A stretch of DNA of 33,792 bases from an uncultured Sterolibacterium sp. GTDB lineage: Bacteria; Pseudomonadota; Gammaproteobacteria; Burkholderiales; Rhodocyclaceae. The stretch spans positions 1 to 33,792 of the forward strand of contig CAIYYX010000163.1 of assembly GCA_903930535.1 (NCBI GenBank), read 5' to 3'. A program made the position numbers and the translations under genes. Below are positions 6,574 to 14,924 of this stretch, one piece after another. Under the pieces are notes generated by a model. The model saw nothing but the letters and a program-made list of their open reading frames with translations, searched no databases and was not told the origin of the DNA. The first letter of the stretch is position 1, and every line of letters begins with the position of its first letter.

Positions 6574-7842
6574 ATGGCGAACTTTGGCACGGTGGGAATG
6601 GACTGGCAGCAGCGCGTCAATTGGGACAGGATGCGCACCTATCGCCTGGAGCGGGCCAGGGAGCGCATGAAGGCGCACGGCTTGGGCGCGATGCTCTTGA
6701 TGTACGACGAGAACATCCGCTATGTCACCTCGACCCTGACGCCGGGTTGGTGCAAGTTGAAGCCTGGCCTGCGCTACGCGCTGCTGTGCGGCGACGATGC
6801 GCCGGTGATGTTCGAACAGGGCGACGTCGGCTTCCAGCTAGAGCGCCACAGCCCCTGGATTCCGAAGGAGAACATCAAGCACGCCTTCCCCTGGATCAAG
6901 GGCGCGGCGGGTCCCGCCTCGATCATGCAGGTGACCAAGTTCACCAAGGGCATCATCCAGGAAATGAAGAAAAGCAATGTCGCCGGCATGAAGCTCGGCG
7001 TCGATTTCGTGGACATCAACATGGTCCAGGTGTTCAAGGACTACGGCATCGACTGGGTCGATGGCATGACGCCGATGATGGAAGCGCGCGCCATCAAGAA
7101 CGTCGATGAGCAGGAGTGCATGCGCATGGTCGGCGCCATCGGCGACGCGGCGCACTGGGAGTGCCTGAAGTTCCTGAAGCCAGGTCTCACCGAGAATCAG
7201 GTGACGGCGCACATCATGGAATTCCTCTATTCCATCCCGGGCATGGAGGACGTCGAGGACGTCATCGTTTCCTCCGGACCCAATACCTGGCCGAACTGGC
7301 GCAACTTCTCCGACCGCATCATCAAGCCGGGCGACATCGTCTTCATCGATCTCGCGGCGCTCACCTGGAACGGTTACAAGTCGTGCTATTACCGGACCTA
7401 TTGTGTCGGCAAGGAACCTTCGCAGGAACAGAAGGACATCTACGCGACGGCTCTGGGATGGCTCTACGACGCCATCAAGACAGTAAAGGTCGGCGCCACG
7501 ACGAAGGACATCGCCTCGAAATGGCCTTCCGCCATGGAGACCTGGGGCTACGAGGACGAGGACCAGGCGGCGGCCAATCTCTGGGGTCATGGTCTCGGCC
7601 TGGCGCAGTACGACACGCCCGTGATCTCGCGCATCTGGTCGCTCGATTTCCCGGTCGAGATCCGGCCCGGCATGGTGTTCGCGCTGGAGACCCAGCACGG
7701 CAAGAAATACGAATGGGGCGTGCGCATCGAGGAGATGATGATCGTCCATGAGGACCGCATCGAACTCATATCCGGCTTCCCGGTCGAGCAGATCACCGTC
7801 GTCGATCCGATGCCCGGCTACTCCAGCTTCATCAAGTATTAA
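6574..7842 (+). CDS. M24 (creatinase/aminopeptidase P-like) family protein with an altered metal site
   Basis: The 422-residue product has the two-domain layout of creatinase and aminopeptidase P: an N-terminal domain (about 20-165) and a C-terminal pita-bread domain (about 180-405). Peptidases of this fold bind two metals through D, D, H, E, E. Here D259 (VFIDLAALTWNGY), H339 (LWGHGLGL), E372 (FALETQHG) and E386 or E387 (RIEEMMIV) are present, but the second Asp, normally just before RT, is replaced in KSCYYRTYC by Cys271. That argues against an ordinary dinuclear peptidase and towards a creatinase- or DddP-like lyase/hydrolase use of the fold. GGAGG precedes the ATG by about 9 nt. It is the first gene of the operon, so it probably acts on an imported substrate or its early product. 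The substrate is unknown. Confidence 0.8.
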   Translation: MANFGTVGMDWQQRVNWDRMRTYRLERARERMKAHGLGAMLLMYDENIRYVTSTLTPGWCKLKPGLRYALLCGDDAPVMFEQGDVGFQLERHSPWIPKENIKHAFPWIKGAAGPASIMQVTKFTKGIIQEMKKSNVAGMKLGVDFVDINMVQVFKDYGIDWVDGMTPMMEARAIKNVDEQECMRMVGAIGDAAHWECLKFLKPGLTENQVTAHIMEFLYSIPGMEDVEDVIVSSGPNTWPNWRNFSDRIIKPGDIVFIDLAALTWNGYKSCYYRTYCVGKEPSQEQKDIYATALGWLYDAIKTVKVGATTKDIASKWPSAMETWGYEDEDQAAANLWGHGLGLAQYDTPVISRIWSLDFPVEIRPGMVFALETQHGKKYEWGVRIEEMMIVHEDRIELISGFPVEQITVVDPMPGYSSFIKY

Positions 7843-7850
7843 CAGTCCCA

Positions 7851-7885
7851 CTCCTTCCCCCAAGGCTACGTAAAGGGGGAAGGAG
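7851..7885 (+). promoter_or_regulatory. Intercistronic hairpin that covers a ribosome binding site
   Basis: CTCCTTCCCCC (7851-7861) pairs perfectly over 11 bp with GGGGGAAGGAG (7875-7885) around a 13-nt loop. The right arm contains the AAGGAG that lies 11 nt upstream of the GTG start of the next gene. There is no T-run after it. In RNA it would hide this Shine-Dalgarno or act as a processing/stability element between genes. Confidence 0.6.
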
Positions 7886-7896
7886 ACAGCAAGGTC

Positions 7897-9204
7897 GTGA
7901 AAGTCCCCATGGAACATTTCGTTTTTCCGATGACAGCACCTGCTGCATCGGATGTCGATCGCGTCGGGCCCAAGGCTGCCAACTTAGCAAGCCTCGGTTG
8001 CGTCGGCCTGCCCATTCCCGACGGCTTCTGCCTCTCGGCCGACGCCTATCGCGTGCAACTTACATCCCTGGGGCTTGACCTCACTGCGCGCCGCGGCACC
8101 AACGACGCCGAAGTGATGGCGGCGCGCAAGCAGGCCATCGCCATCCGGATCGGGCTGCTCTCACGGCCCATCGTCCCCGAGATTCTCGAGCCGCTGCTGG
8201 AGTCCTGGCATGCGCTCACCGCACGGGCGAATGGTGCCGCCACGGTGGTGCGCTCATCTTCGCTCGTCGAGGACCGGTTCGGCTCGAGTTTCGCCGGACA
8301 GTTCGAGAGTTATCTGGGTCTGGACAACGAGGCGGATTTTCTCACTGCCGTGCGCGCCTGCTGGGCGGCCCTCTGGTCGCCGCGTATTTTGCGTTACATG
8401 ATGAACCATGACGCGAGTCCGGCCGACACCGCGATGGGCGTGCTCATCCAGCCTCTGGTCGCCGCGCGCGCCTCGGGCGGGGGTCTCAGCCGGACTGCCG
8501 AAGACGAGATGCTGCTCTCCGCGACCTGGGGGCTGGGCTCGGCGATTGCCCAGGGCGAAGTCGTGCCCGACCGCTATGTGCTCTCGGCAGAAGGAAAACT
8601 CCTGTCCAGCGAGGCCGGGCGCAAGAACCACAGCGTCGGCTGCCAGCACCACGGCGGTAAAGGTTCCGCTACCCAGGTCCTTTCCGGCGATGTCGTCTGG
8701 GAAATGTGCCTGGATAGCGAGCAGGCGATCGAACTGGGCGGCTATCTGCGCCGAGCAGAGAAACTCATGGGCATGCCTGTGGAAATCGAGTGGTCAATGG
8801 ACGACACGGGATTCAAGCTGCTGCAGTCGCGCCCGCTGCACATGGAGCCCGCCCATGTGCCCGACGAGATCTGGCTTTCTCACCCGAAACTCAATGGCCA
8901 GCCGGCAGGCGTGGGTTGGGGCACAGGCCGCGCCTGCGTCGTCACTTGCGAATGCGAACTCTCGCGCGTGGGACCCGGTGACATCCTGGTGACCAAGGTC
9001 GCCGGTCCTGCGCTCTCGCGCATCTTGACGCGCGTCGCAGGCGTCGTGGCGGAACTGGGCGGCAGCACATCCCATCTCGCCTCTCTCGCGAGAGAGCGCG
9101 GCATACCCATGGTCCTGGGCGTGCATAACGCCACGCAGCGCATCCCCGACGGCAAGCACACCGCCGTCGATGGCGTTGCCGGCATCGTGCGCTGGATGGC
9201 CTGA
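7897..9204 (+). CDS. PEP-synthase-like phosphotransferase (ATP-grasp plus His swivel domain, no PEP barrel)
   Basis: The 435 residues begin with a PPDK_N-type nucleotide-binding domain (about 8-315: VGPKAANLASL, TVVRSSSLVEDRFGSSFAGQ, EIEWSMDDTGFKLLQSRP). They end with the swivelling phosphohistidine domain (about 345-435), whose catalytic His393 is in ELGGSTSHLASLARERGIP. The large C-terminal TIM barrel that binds PEP/pyruvate in PEP synthase and PPDK is absent. Enzymes with this core reuse the ATP-to-His phosphate transfer on other acceptors, for example phenylphosphate synthase and rifampin phosphotransferase. I infer that it phosphorylates an unknown pathway compound or needs a separate acceptor subunit. 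Start: GTG at 7897, with the hairpin-covered AAGGAG upstream; ATG at 7909 is an alternative. Its stop overlaps the next start by 1 nt. Confidence 0.78.
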   Translation: MKVPMEHFVFPMTAPAASDVDRVGPKAANLASLGCVGLPIPDGFCLSADAYRVQLTSLGLDLTARRGTNDAEVMAARKQAIAIRIGLLSRPIVPEILEPLLESWHALTARANGAATVVRSSSLVEDRFGSSFAGQFESYLGLDNEADFLTAVRACWAALWSPRILRYMMNHDASPADTAMGVLIQPLVAARASGGGLSRTAEDEMLLSATWGLGSAIAQGEVVPDRYVLSAEGKLLSSEAGRKNHSVGCQHHGGKGSATQVLSGDVVWEMCLDSEQAIELGGYLRRAEKLMGMPVEIEWSMDDTGFKLLQSRPLHMEPAHVPDEIWLSHPKLNGQPAGVGWGTGRACVVTCECELSRVGPGDILVTKVAGPALSRILTRVAGVVAELGGSTSHLASLARERGIPMVLGVHNATQRIPDGKHTAVDGVAGIVRWMA

Positions 9205-10199
9205 TGAACGCCTTGGCCAAACCCCGCATCTATATCACCCAACCGGTGGCCAGGAGCGCGATTGCGCGATTGCGCGCAGTCGCAGATGTCGAGTGGAATC
9301 CCGATCCCTTGACCATCATCGACAAGGTTTCCCTTTGCCATGAGGTGGCCAAGAGCGACATCCTGTTTTGCCTGCTGCACGACCGCATCGATAAGGATGT
9401 CATCGCTGCGAACCCCAAGCTCCGCGCCATCGCCTCGATGAAAATCACGCCCTCCGACATCGACGTGAATGCGGCGACCGCAAGACGCATTCCGGTCACG
9501 GTGATCCCGGCCATGGTCACCGAAGCCACGGCAGACATCCACTTCGCGTTGCTCCTGGCGGTTGCCCGCCGCGTCGTCGAAGGCGATCGCCTGGTGCGCA
9601 AGGGCGTATTCCCAGGCTCGCAGTCTTCCTATCTTGAATCCGCGATGGTCTCGGGCAAGACGCTGGGCCTCGTGGGTGGCGGCGGCCGCATCGGTCGCGC
9701 GGTGGCCAGGCGCGCACGCGGCTTCGGCATGAAGTGTCTCTACTGGGGACCGCGCCGTCGTCCCGAAGCAGACGAGATTGAATCGGGCATCACTTATGTC
9801 GGTCTGGATGAACTTCTCTCCCAATCGGACTTCGTCTCCCTGCATACGCCGCTGAATGAAGAGACCTATCACCAGATAGGTGCGAGGGAATTAAGCCTCA
9901 TGAAGCCGACGGCCTTTCTCATCAACACCGCGCGCGGCGCCATTGTGGACGAACCGGCATTGGCCGCAGCACTTGCCGATCACAAAATCGCAGGCGCCGG
10001 CCTCGACGTGTTCGAGAACGAGCCTCATGTGACGCCGGCCCTGCTCACCATGACCAACACCGTGCTCACACCCCACCTGGGCAGCGCCGTGGCCGAACTG
10101 CGCGAGACCATGGCCCATGTCGTGGTGGACAACATTCTGGCAATCCTGGAGGGGCGCGCGCCTCCCAACTGCTGGAATCCCGAGGTTTATAACAAATAG
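9204..10199 (+). CDS. D-isomer-specific 2-hydroxyacid dehydrogenase (first of two)
   Basis: The 331-residue enzyme has the family's split catalytic domain (about 1-110 and 295-331) around a Rossmann domain with LGLVGGGGRIGRAVARRARG (about 154-173). Catalytic residues are Arg244 (NTARGAIVDE), Glu273 (FENEPH) and His291 (TPHLGSAV). It should interconvert a 2-hydroxyacid and a 2-oxoacid with NAD(P), in the cytoplasm. The ATG overlaps the upstream TGA by 1 nt, so translation is coupled to the phosphotransferase-like gene. The TAG stop lies inside a palindromic repeat. It is only distantly similar to the next gene, so it is probably not a recent duplicate. The substrate is not predictable. Confidence 0.9.
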   Translation: MNALAKPRIYITQPVARSAIARLRAVADVEWNPDPLTIIDKVSLCHEVAKSDILFCLLHDRIDKDVIAANPKLRAIASMKITPSDIDVNAATARRIPVTVIPAMVTEATADIHFALLLAVARRVVEGDRLVRKGVFPGSQSSYLESAMVSGKTLGLVGGGGRIGRAVARRARGFGMKCLYWGPRRRPEADEIESGITYVGLDELLSQSDFVSLHTPLNEETYHQIGARELSLMKPTAFLINTARGAIVDEPALAAALADHKIAGAGLDVFENEPHVTPALLTMTNTVLTPHLGSAVAELRETMAHVVVDNILAILEGRAPPNCWNPEVYNK

Positions 10200-10219
10200 G
10201 TCGGGCTGCACCCGACCTA
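10197..10219. repeat. GTAGGTCGGG-type palindromic repeat between two dehydrogenase genes
   Basis: TAGGTCGGG (10197-10205) and CCCGACCTA (10211-10219) form a perfect 9-bp stem around CTGCA. It contains the stop codon of the upstream gene, and the ribosome binding site of the downstream gene starts 1 nt after the stem. Related elements occur at 31687-31772. Confidence 0.8.
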
Positions 10220-10232
10220 CAGGAGAAGAAAC

Positions 10233-11216
10233 ATGGAAGCCAAGGTTGTGGTCACCGACTATGTCTGGGAATCGCTGGACGTCGAGCGGGAGATTCTGAA
10301 AGGGAAAGCGAAACTGGTGCCGCTGCAGACCAAGAAGCCGGAAGACTTCCTGGCGGAGGCTGCGGATTGCGACGCCCTGCTCAACACCTATGCCGGCCCG
10401 ATCACGGCGGACGCGATCGCCATGATGCCCAAGTGCAAAATCATCGCCCGCTACGGCATCGGTGTCGACACCATCGATCTGGAGGCGGCGACCGCGGCTG
10501 GCATCATCGTCACCAACAATCCAACCTACTGCATCGAGGAAGTGGCGGAAGACGCCATGGCGTTGTTGCTCGCCTGCGCCCGCAAGGTCGTGTTCTTCGA
10601 CCGCATGGTGAGAGCCGAGCGCTGGGAGGTCCCGCCTGGCAAGCCCATCTTCCGCGTCGCGGGAAGCACCCTGGGCCTGCTCGGCTTCGGCAATATCGCA
10701 AGACAGGTGGCGATCCGTGCTGCGGCCTTCGGCATGCGCGTGCTCTTCTCCGACCCCTTCATCAAGCAGGGACAGTATGACGCGCCGGGAACCAAGGTCG
10801 AGTTCGACCAGTTGCTAGCCGAGTCGGATTTCGTCTCCCTTCACCCGCCGCTCACGCGCGACACCCGAGGGGTGATGAACGACGCCGCTTTTTCCAAGAT
10901 GAAGAAGACGGCCTATCTCATCAATTGCTCGCGCGGCCCGGTGGTCGATACCGCTGCCCTGGTCAGAGCCCTGGATGCCAAGGCAATCGCCGGCTGCGCG
11001 CTCGACACCACGGATCCCGAGCCGCTGCCCGTTCCCCATCCCTTGCGTGGGCGTGAAAACGTCATCATCAATCCGCATGCCGCCTGGTATAGCGAGAAGG
11101 CCATGGAAGGGCTTCAGGCCGGCGCACCCAACGAGGTCAGACGCGTGCTCTCGGGCGAATGGCCGATCAATGTGGTCAATCCGGCGGTCAGAGGAAAGAA
11201 CCGGGCCGGTCTTTGA
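10233..11216 (+). CDS. D-isomer-specific 2-hydroxyacid dehydrogenase (second of two, CtBP-like)
   Basis: This 327-residue NAD-dependent dehydrogenase has the cofactor loop GSTLGLLGFGNIARQVA (about 149-165). Catalytic Arg is in NCSRGPVVDT, Glu in DTTDPEPLP, and His in INPHAAWYSE. The HAAWYSE tail resembles the CtBP/phosphoglycerate-dehydrogenase-like branch and differs from the upstream dehydrogenase, so the two probably act on different hydroxyacids or with different stereochemistry. AGGAGAAG lies 8 nt upstream of the ATG, right after the palindromic repeat. No ACT domain follows, so it is not a full-length feedback-controlled SerA. Confidence 0.9.
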   Translation: MEAKVVVTDYVWESLDVEREILKGKAKLVPLQTKKPEDFLAEAADCDALLNTYAGPITADAIAMMPKCKIIARYGIGVDTIDLEAATAAGIIVTNNPTYCIEEVAEDAMALLLACARKVVFFDRMVRAERWEVPPGKPIFRVAGSTLGLLGFGNIARQVAIRAAAFGMRVLFSDPFIKQGQYDAPGTKVEFDQLLAESDFVSLHPPLTRDTRGVMNDAAFSKMKKTAYLINCSRGPVVDTAALVRALDAKAIAGCALDTTDPEPLPVPHPLRGRENVIINPHAAWYSEKAMEGLQAGAPNEVRRVLSGEWPINVVNPAVRGKNRAGL

Positions 11217-11247
11217 AAGTCATATCAATCAACCATAGGGGTCACAT

Positions 11248-12093
11248 ATGAAACTCGTTCGTTACGGCGCTGATGGCAAGGAGAGGCCGGGCTTGATCGA
11301 TTCCGAGGGTTGCCTGCGCGATCTGTCGGGCTCGATTTCGGAGATCGACCGCGAAGCGCTGTCGCCAGCCGGTCTGGCGAGACTGAAAAAGCTCGATGTC
11401 AGTACCCTGCCCCTGGTGGTCGGAAAACCGCGTCTGGGCGTACCCCTGACCTGCATCAGCAAACTGGTCTGCGTGGGTCTTAACTATCGCGATCACGCCG
11501 AGGAAGCAGGCATGGCGATTCCCACCGAACCGGTCCTGTTCATGAAGGCCACGACCTGCATCAACGGCCCCTCCGACCCCGTCATCATGCCCAAGGGCTC
11601 GGTGAAGACGGACTGGGAGATCGAACTGGGCATCGTCATAGGAACCCTTGCGAAAGACGTTCCGCTCGCGCGGGCCAACGAGCATATCGCCGGCTTTGTC
11701 GCGGTCAATGATCTTTCCGAGCGCGCGTTCCAGTTGGAGATGGGCGGCCAGTGGGACAAGGGCAAGGGTTGCGACACCTTCGGCCCGATCGGCCCCTGGC
11801 TGGTCACCCGGGATGAAATCAAGGATCCGCAGAATCTCGACATGCACCTTGAGGTCAATGGCCGAACCATGCAGAAGGGCAACACCCGCACCATGATTTT
11901 CACCTGCGCCGAGATCGTGAGCTACATCAGCCGTTTCATGACGCTTTTGCCCGGCGATGTGATCGCGACCGGCACGCCGCCCGGTGTCGGCCTGGGCATG
12001 AAGCCGCCGCAATATCTGAAGGCGGGCGACACGCTGCGTCTGTCCATCGAGGGGTTGGGCGTGCAGGAACAAACGGTTCTCGCTGCAAAATGA
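11248..12093 (+). CDS. Fumarylacetoacetate hydrolase (FAH) family protein
   Basis: The 281 residues match the FAH superfamily: a short N-terminal domain (about 1-65) and a C-terminal catalytic domain starting at KLVCVGLNYRDHAEEAG. The metal (Mg/Mn) ligands are Glu124 and Glu126 in DWEIELGIVIG and Asp155 in AVNDLSER. The tail has ATGTPPGVGLGM, typical of the subgroup that includes 2,4-diketo-3-deoxy-L-fuconate/rhamnonate hydrolases and oxaloacetate- or acylpyruvate-acting enzymes. Expected chemistry is hydrolysis of a C-C bond next to a carbonyl, or hydration/decarboxylation, of a 2,4-dioxoacid. Placed after two hydroxyacid dehydrogenases, it would plausibly cleave a dioxoacid they make. The gene is complete and co-directional, with a 31-nt gap upstream. 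Confidence 0.88.
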   Translation: MKLVRYGADGKERPGLIDSEGCLRDLSGSISEIDREALSPAGLARLKKLDVSTLPLVVGKPRLGVPLTCISKLVCVGLNYRDHAEEAGMAIPTEPVLFMKATTCINGPSDPVIMPKGSVKTDWEIELGIVIGTLAKDVPLARANEHIAGFVAVNDLSERAFQLEMGGQWDKGKGCDTFGPIGPWLVTRDEIKDPQNLDMHLEVNGRTMQKGNTRTMIFTCAEIVSYISRFMTLLPGDVIATGTPPGVGLGMKPPQYLKAGDTLRLSIEGLGVQEQTVLAAK

Positions 12094-12160
12094 AATACAC
12101 TCTTTCTGTGAGCCTGCAAAAGGGCCCTCGTTAGATCATCTACCAACAAGAGGAGACATA

Positions 12161-13387
12161 ATGAAAAAGCTATTAGCCTTATTACTCTGCGCGGCTTTGG
12201 GGCAAGCCCTGGCAGCCGATCCGACTAAGATCAAGGTGGGCATCCTGCTGCCGCTCACCGGCACCTTTGCCGCGGTGGCAGAAACCCAGAGGGACGGCGC
12301 GCTTCTGGCCGTCGAGGTGATCAACAAGAAGGGCGGCCTGTCCATGCCCTGGGGCAAGGTTCAGGTCGAAGGCGTGGTCGAGGACGACGAAGCCAAGCTG
12401 GATGTGGGTGTGCGCCGCTACCGCTACATGGCCTCTGAAGGCGTGAAGGGTGTGGGCGGCCAGACCTTCGCGCCGCTCGCCTACGCGATCAATGCCGTGG
12501 TGCAGAAGGAGCCCATGCCCTACTTCCCGGTCTGCGTCATGTCCAAGGATGCCTACATGAAGGGCAAGCTGGCCGACTCCACCTTCTCCACCGCCTACAG
12601 CCCCTGGACCGTCGGCTACATGGCCGGCAGAGCCGCTGTCCAGACACTGCACAAGAAGAAGATTTTCTTCCTGGCGCGCGCCGACAGCTGGGGCTGGGAC
12701 ATGCGGGACGGAGTCAAGGCTGCAGCCGCAGAGTTCGGCGCCGAAGTCATCGGTTACGATGAGGTGTCGCTGGGCACCAGCGAGTACACCACGGTGCTGC
12801 AGAAGGTCAAGGCGGCGAAGCCCGATGTGTTCATCGCCTCGCAGTTCGGCGGCGATGCCGTGGCGCTCCTGAAACAAGTGCAGCAGATGGGTCTGGCCAA
12901 GGAGATGACCATATTCAGCGCCTTCATGACCAATGTCGTGGGCAAGGCCATCTCGCCGGAGGCGTTGGACGGCGTCTACTCGATGCATTATTTCTACTAC
13001 GATCTTTCCGGTTTCGAAGACAAGGAAGCAGCCAAGAGCGCCAAGGAGTTCACCGATCTCTATCGCGCCAAGTACAAGACCCCGCCCGATGCCTATGCGG
13101 TGATCGCCTATACGGCCTACATGGAAATGTTCCGCGGCTTCGAGGTCGCCAAGTCCTTCGAGCCGGCCAAGGTGTCCGCAGCCCTGATGGCCAACAAGGG
13201 CGCCTTCAACACCGTCAAGGGACCCGCGGCATGGCGCGAAGATCATGTGGCGACCTACAAGCACGCGGCCTTCCTGGTCAAGGGCAAGGGACCCACAACG
13301 CGCAAGAACGAGTGGGACTTGTTCACGGTCATGGGTTCCCAGGGCGGCGACTCGGTGCTGCCAAGTCTCAAGTCGCTTGGCTACTAA
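12161..13387 (+). CDS. LIV-type ABC transporter substrate-binding protein (system 1)
   Basis: This 408-residue periplasmic binding protein is of the Peripla_BP_6 (LivJ/AmiC-like) class. It has a Sec signal peptide (MKKLLALLLCAALGQALA, likely cut after residue 18 or 19), the opening IKVGILLPLTGTFAAVAETQRDG, and a later TTVLQKVKAAKPDVFIAS. GAGGAGA lies about 7 nt upstream of the ATG. It heads the transporter genes of the rightward operon and is separated from the first ATPase by a 69-nt gap with a strong hairpin, the usual arrangement for making more binding protein than membrane parts. The ligand is unknown; family members bind amino acids, amides, urea or aromatic acids. Confidence 0.92.
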   Translation: MKKLLALLLCAALGQALAADPTKIKVGILLPLTGTFAAVAETQRDGALLAVEVINKKGGLSMPWGKVQVEGVVEDDEAKLDVGVRRYRYMASEGVKGVGGQTFAPLAYAINAVVQKEPMPYFPVCVMSKDAYMKGKLADSTFSTAYSPWTVGYMAGRAAVQTLHKKKIFFLARADSWGWDMRDGVKAAAAEFGAEVIGYDEVSLGTSEYTTVLQKVKAAKPDVFIASQFGGDAVALLKQVQQMGLAKEMTIFSAFMTNVVGKAISPEALDGVYSMHYFYYDLSGFEDKEAAKSAKEFTDLYRAKYKTPPDAYAVIAYTAYMEMFRGFEVAKSFEPAKVSAALMANKGAFNTVKGPAAWREDHVATYKHAAFLVKGKGPTTRKNEWDLFTVMGSQGGDSVLPSLKSLGY

Positions 13388-13409
13388 ATCGTCAGCCCTG
13401 TCCCTGTCA

Positions 13410-13433
13410 GCCCCGGCGAAGCACGGCCGGGGC
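13410..13433 (+). promoter_or_regulatory. GC-rich hairpin after the binding-protein gene
   Basis: GCCCCGGC and GCCGGGGC form a perfect 8-bp stem around an 8-nt loop, 22 nt after the stop. Only three T residues follow shortly after, so it is at best a weak terminator. It would stabilise the upstream mRNA or attenuate expression of the downstream ATPase and permease genes. Confidence 0.55.
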
Positions 13434-13456
13434 AGTTTGCGCGCAGGGATGAACCT

Positions 13457-14236
13457 ATGAGCAGCGACGTGAGTACGCCTGCCGTCATCATCAAGGCCGA
13501 GGGCGTGACGAAGCGCTTCGGCTCCGTCGTCGCCGTAAACCGGGTTGACTATGAACTCCGTGAGTACGAAGTCGCGGGCATCCTGGGCTCCAACGGCGCA
13601 GGCAAGACCAGCTTCTTCAATCTCCTGACGGGCTATTTCATTCCCGACGAGGGACGCATCCTCTACCAGGGTCAGGACGTCACCCGCATGACGCCGCAAG
13701 AGCGGGTGGCCCTGGGGATGATGCGCACCTTTCAGCTCACCTCGACTTTCGACAATCTCTCGGTTATAGACAATCTGGTACTGGCCTTTTTCAGGGCGCA
13801 CAGAAAGTCGTCGTTGTGGCAACTGCTGACGAACACCTGCAAGCAGCACCGCAAGGACGAGAAGATACTCGCCACCCTGGCCTCTTTCGACCTTGAGCGC
13901 GTCGCCAACCGCGAAGTCAGCCATCTGGGTTTGGGTGAAAAGCGGCGCATGGAGATTGCCATGGCCATCCTCGCCGAACCCAAGGTCTTGTTGCTCGACG
14001 AGCCACTGGCGGGCCTGGCAGAATCAGAAATCAAGGGCGTGCTGGATGTGCTGCAGCGGCAAGTGGGCCGCCAGACCATACTGATCGTCGAGCACAAGAT
14101 TTCGCATCTGGAACATTTTCTGCAGAAGCTCATCGTCATGCACGAAGGCAGGATCATCGCCGAAGGCGGCTATGAATGCCTGCAGAGTCCCGAGGTCAGA
14201 AAGAGCTACTGGCAGATAGACGAGGCAGCAGCATGA
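13457..14236 (+). CDS. LIV-type ABC transporter ATPase (LivG-like, system 1)
   Basis: The 259-residue ATP-binding subunit has a Walker A GSNGAGKTS (Lys50), a signature region with the non-standard LGLGEKRRMEIAMA in place of LSGGQ, Walker B VLLLDEPLAGL, and the switch His in LIVEHKI. It powers import together with the LivF-like partner encoded 10 nt downstream. LivG proteins usually carry a substituted signature of this kind. It is complete and in operon with all other transporter parts. Confidence 0.93.
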   Translation: MSSDVSTPAVIIKAEGVTKRFGSVVAVNRVDYELREYEVAGILGSNGAGKTSFFNLLTGYFIPDEGRILYQGQDVTRMTPQERVALGMMRTFQLTSTFDNLSVIDNLVLAFFRAHRKSSLWQLLTNTCKQHRKDEKILATLASFDLERVANREVSHLGLGEKRRMEIAMAILAEPKVLLLDEPLAGLAESEIKGVLDVLQRQVGRQTILIVEHKISHLEHFLQKLIVMHEGRIIAEGGYECLQSPEVRKSYWQIDEAAA

Positions 14237-14246
14237 GGACTAGCCC

Positions 14247-14924
14247 ATGAGTCTTTTGACCATCAAGGGACTCACCGCCGCCTACGGCGAAGCCAAGGTT
14301 CTGTTCGACATCGACATGAGCGTTGCGGCGGGCCAGATCGTCTCCTGCGTGGGCAGGAACGGCGCGGGCAAGACCACGCTCTTGAAAAACATTGCCGGAT
14401 TTCTAACACCCACCTCCGGTTCCGTCGTGGCCGATGGCCGGTCACTGCTTGGCATGATGCCCTATGACATCGCAAAATTCGGCATCAAATACATTCCCCA
14501 GGACAAGAAAGTCTTTCAGGATCTGACCGTCAGGGAGAATCTTGAGTTGGGCAGCTATGCCACCAAGGACTATGACTGGGAGCAAACGCTCTCCTACTTC
14601 CCGAAATTGAAAGTGCTCATGGAGCGCAAGGCGGGTTATCTCTCCGGCGGCGAACGGCAGATGCTGATGATAGGCAGGGCCATCCTGGGCAGCCCCAAGT
14701 TGCTCCTGATCGATGAACCGACAGAAGGACTGGCACCGGGCATAGTCACCCAGTTGCGCGAGGTTTTCAAGGAACTGAGTCGGAAGACGGCACTGGTCAT
14801 CGTCGAGCAGAACCTGCCCCTGGTCTGCGCGATCTCGGACAAAGTCTATGCGATTCGCGACGGCCGCATCGTCGCAGAACTTGTCGACGCCATCAGCGTC
14901 GACATGTGCGAGGGGTATCTCTAG
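14247..14924 (+). CDS. LIV-type ABC transporter ATPase (LivF-like, system 1)
   Basis: The second ATP-binding subunit has 225 residues, with Walker A GRNGAGKTT (Lys42), signature YLSGGERQML, Walker B LLLIDEPTEGLAP and switch His replaced by Gln-Asn in VIVEQNLPLV. That EQN variant is normal for LivF proteins. It pairs with the LivG-like ATPase. The stop at 14924 is directly followed by the permease ATG with no gap, so the two are translationally coupled. Confidence 0.93.
   Translation: MSLLTIKGLTAAYGEAKVLFDIDMSVAAGQIVSCVGRNGAGKTTLLKNIAGFLTPTSGSVVADGRSLLGMMPYDIAKFGIKYIPQDKKVFQDLTVRENLELGSYATKDYDWEQTLSYFPKLKVLMERKAGYLSGGERQMLMIGRAILGSPKLLLIDEPTEGLAPGIVTQLREVFKELSRKTALVIVEQNLPLVCAISDKVYAIRDGRIVAELVDAISVDMCEGYL

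Noticed and set aside
6838..7917. A 359-codon open frame on the minus strand
   Set aside because: It is a shadow of the M24-family gene, rich in Asp, His and Arg as expected from antisense reading.
12182..13924. A 580-codon open frame on the minus strand
   Set aside because: It is the antisense shadow of the binding-protein and LivG-like genes, caused by high GC at third codon positions. Its translation has no recognisable motif, and the plus-strand genes are unambiguous.
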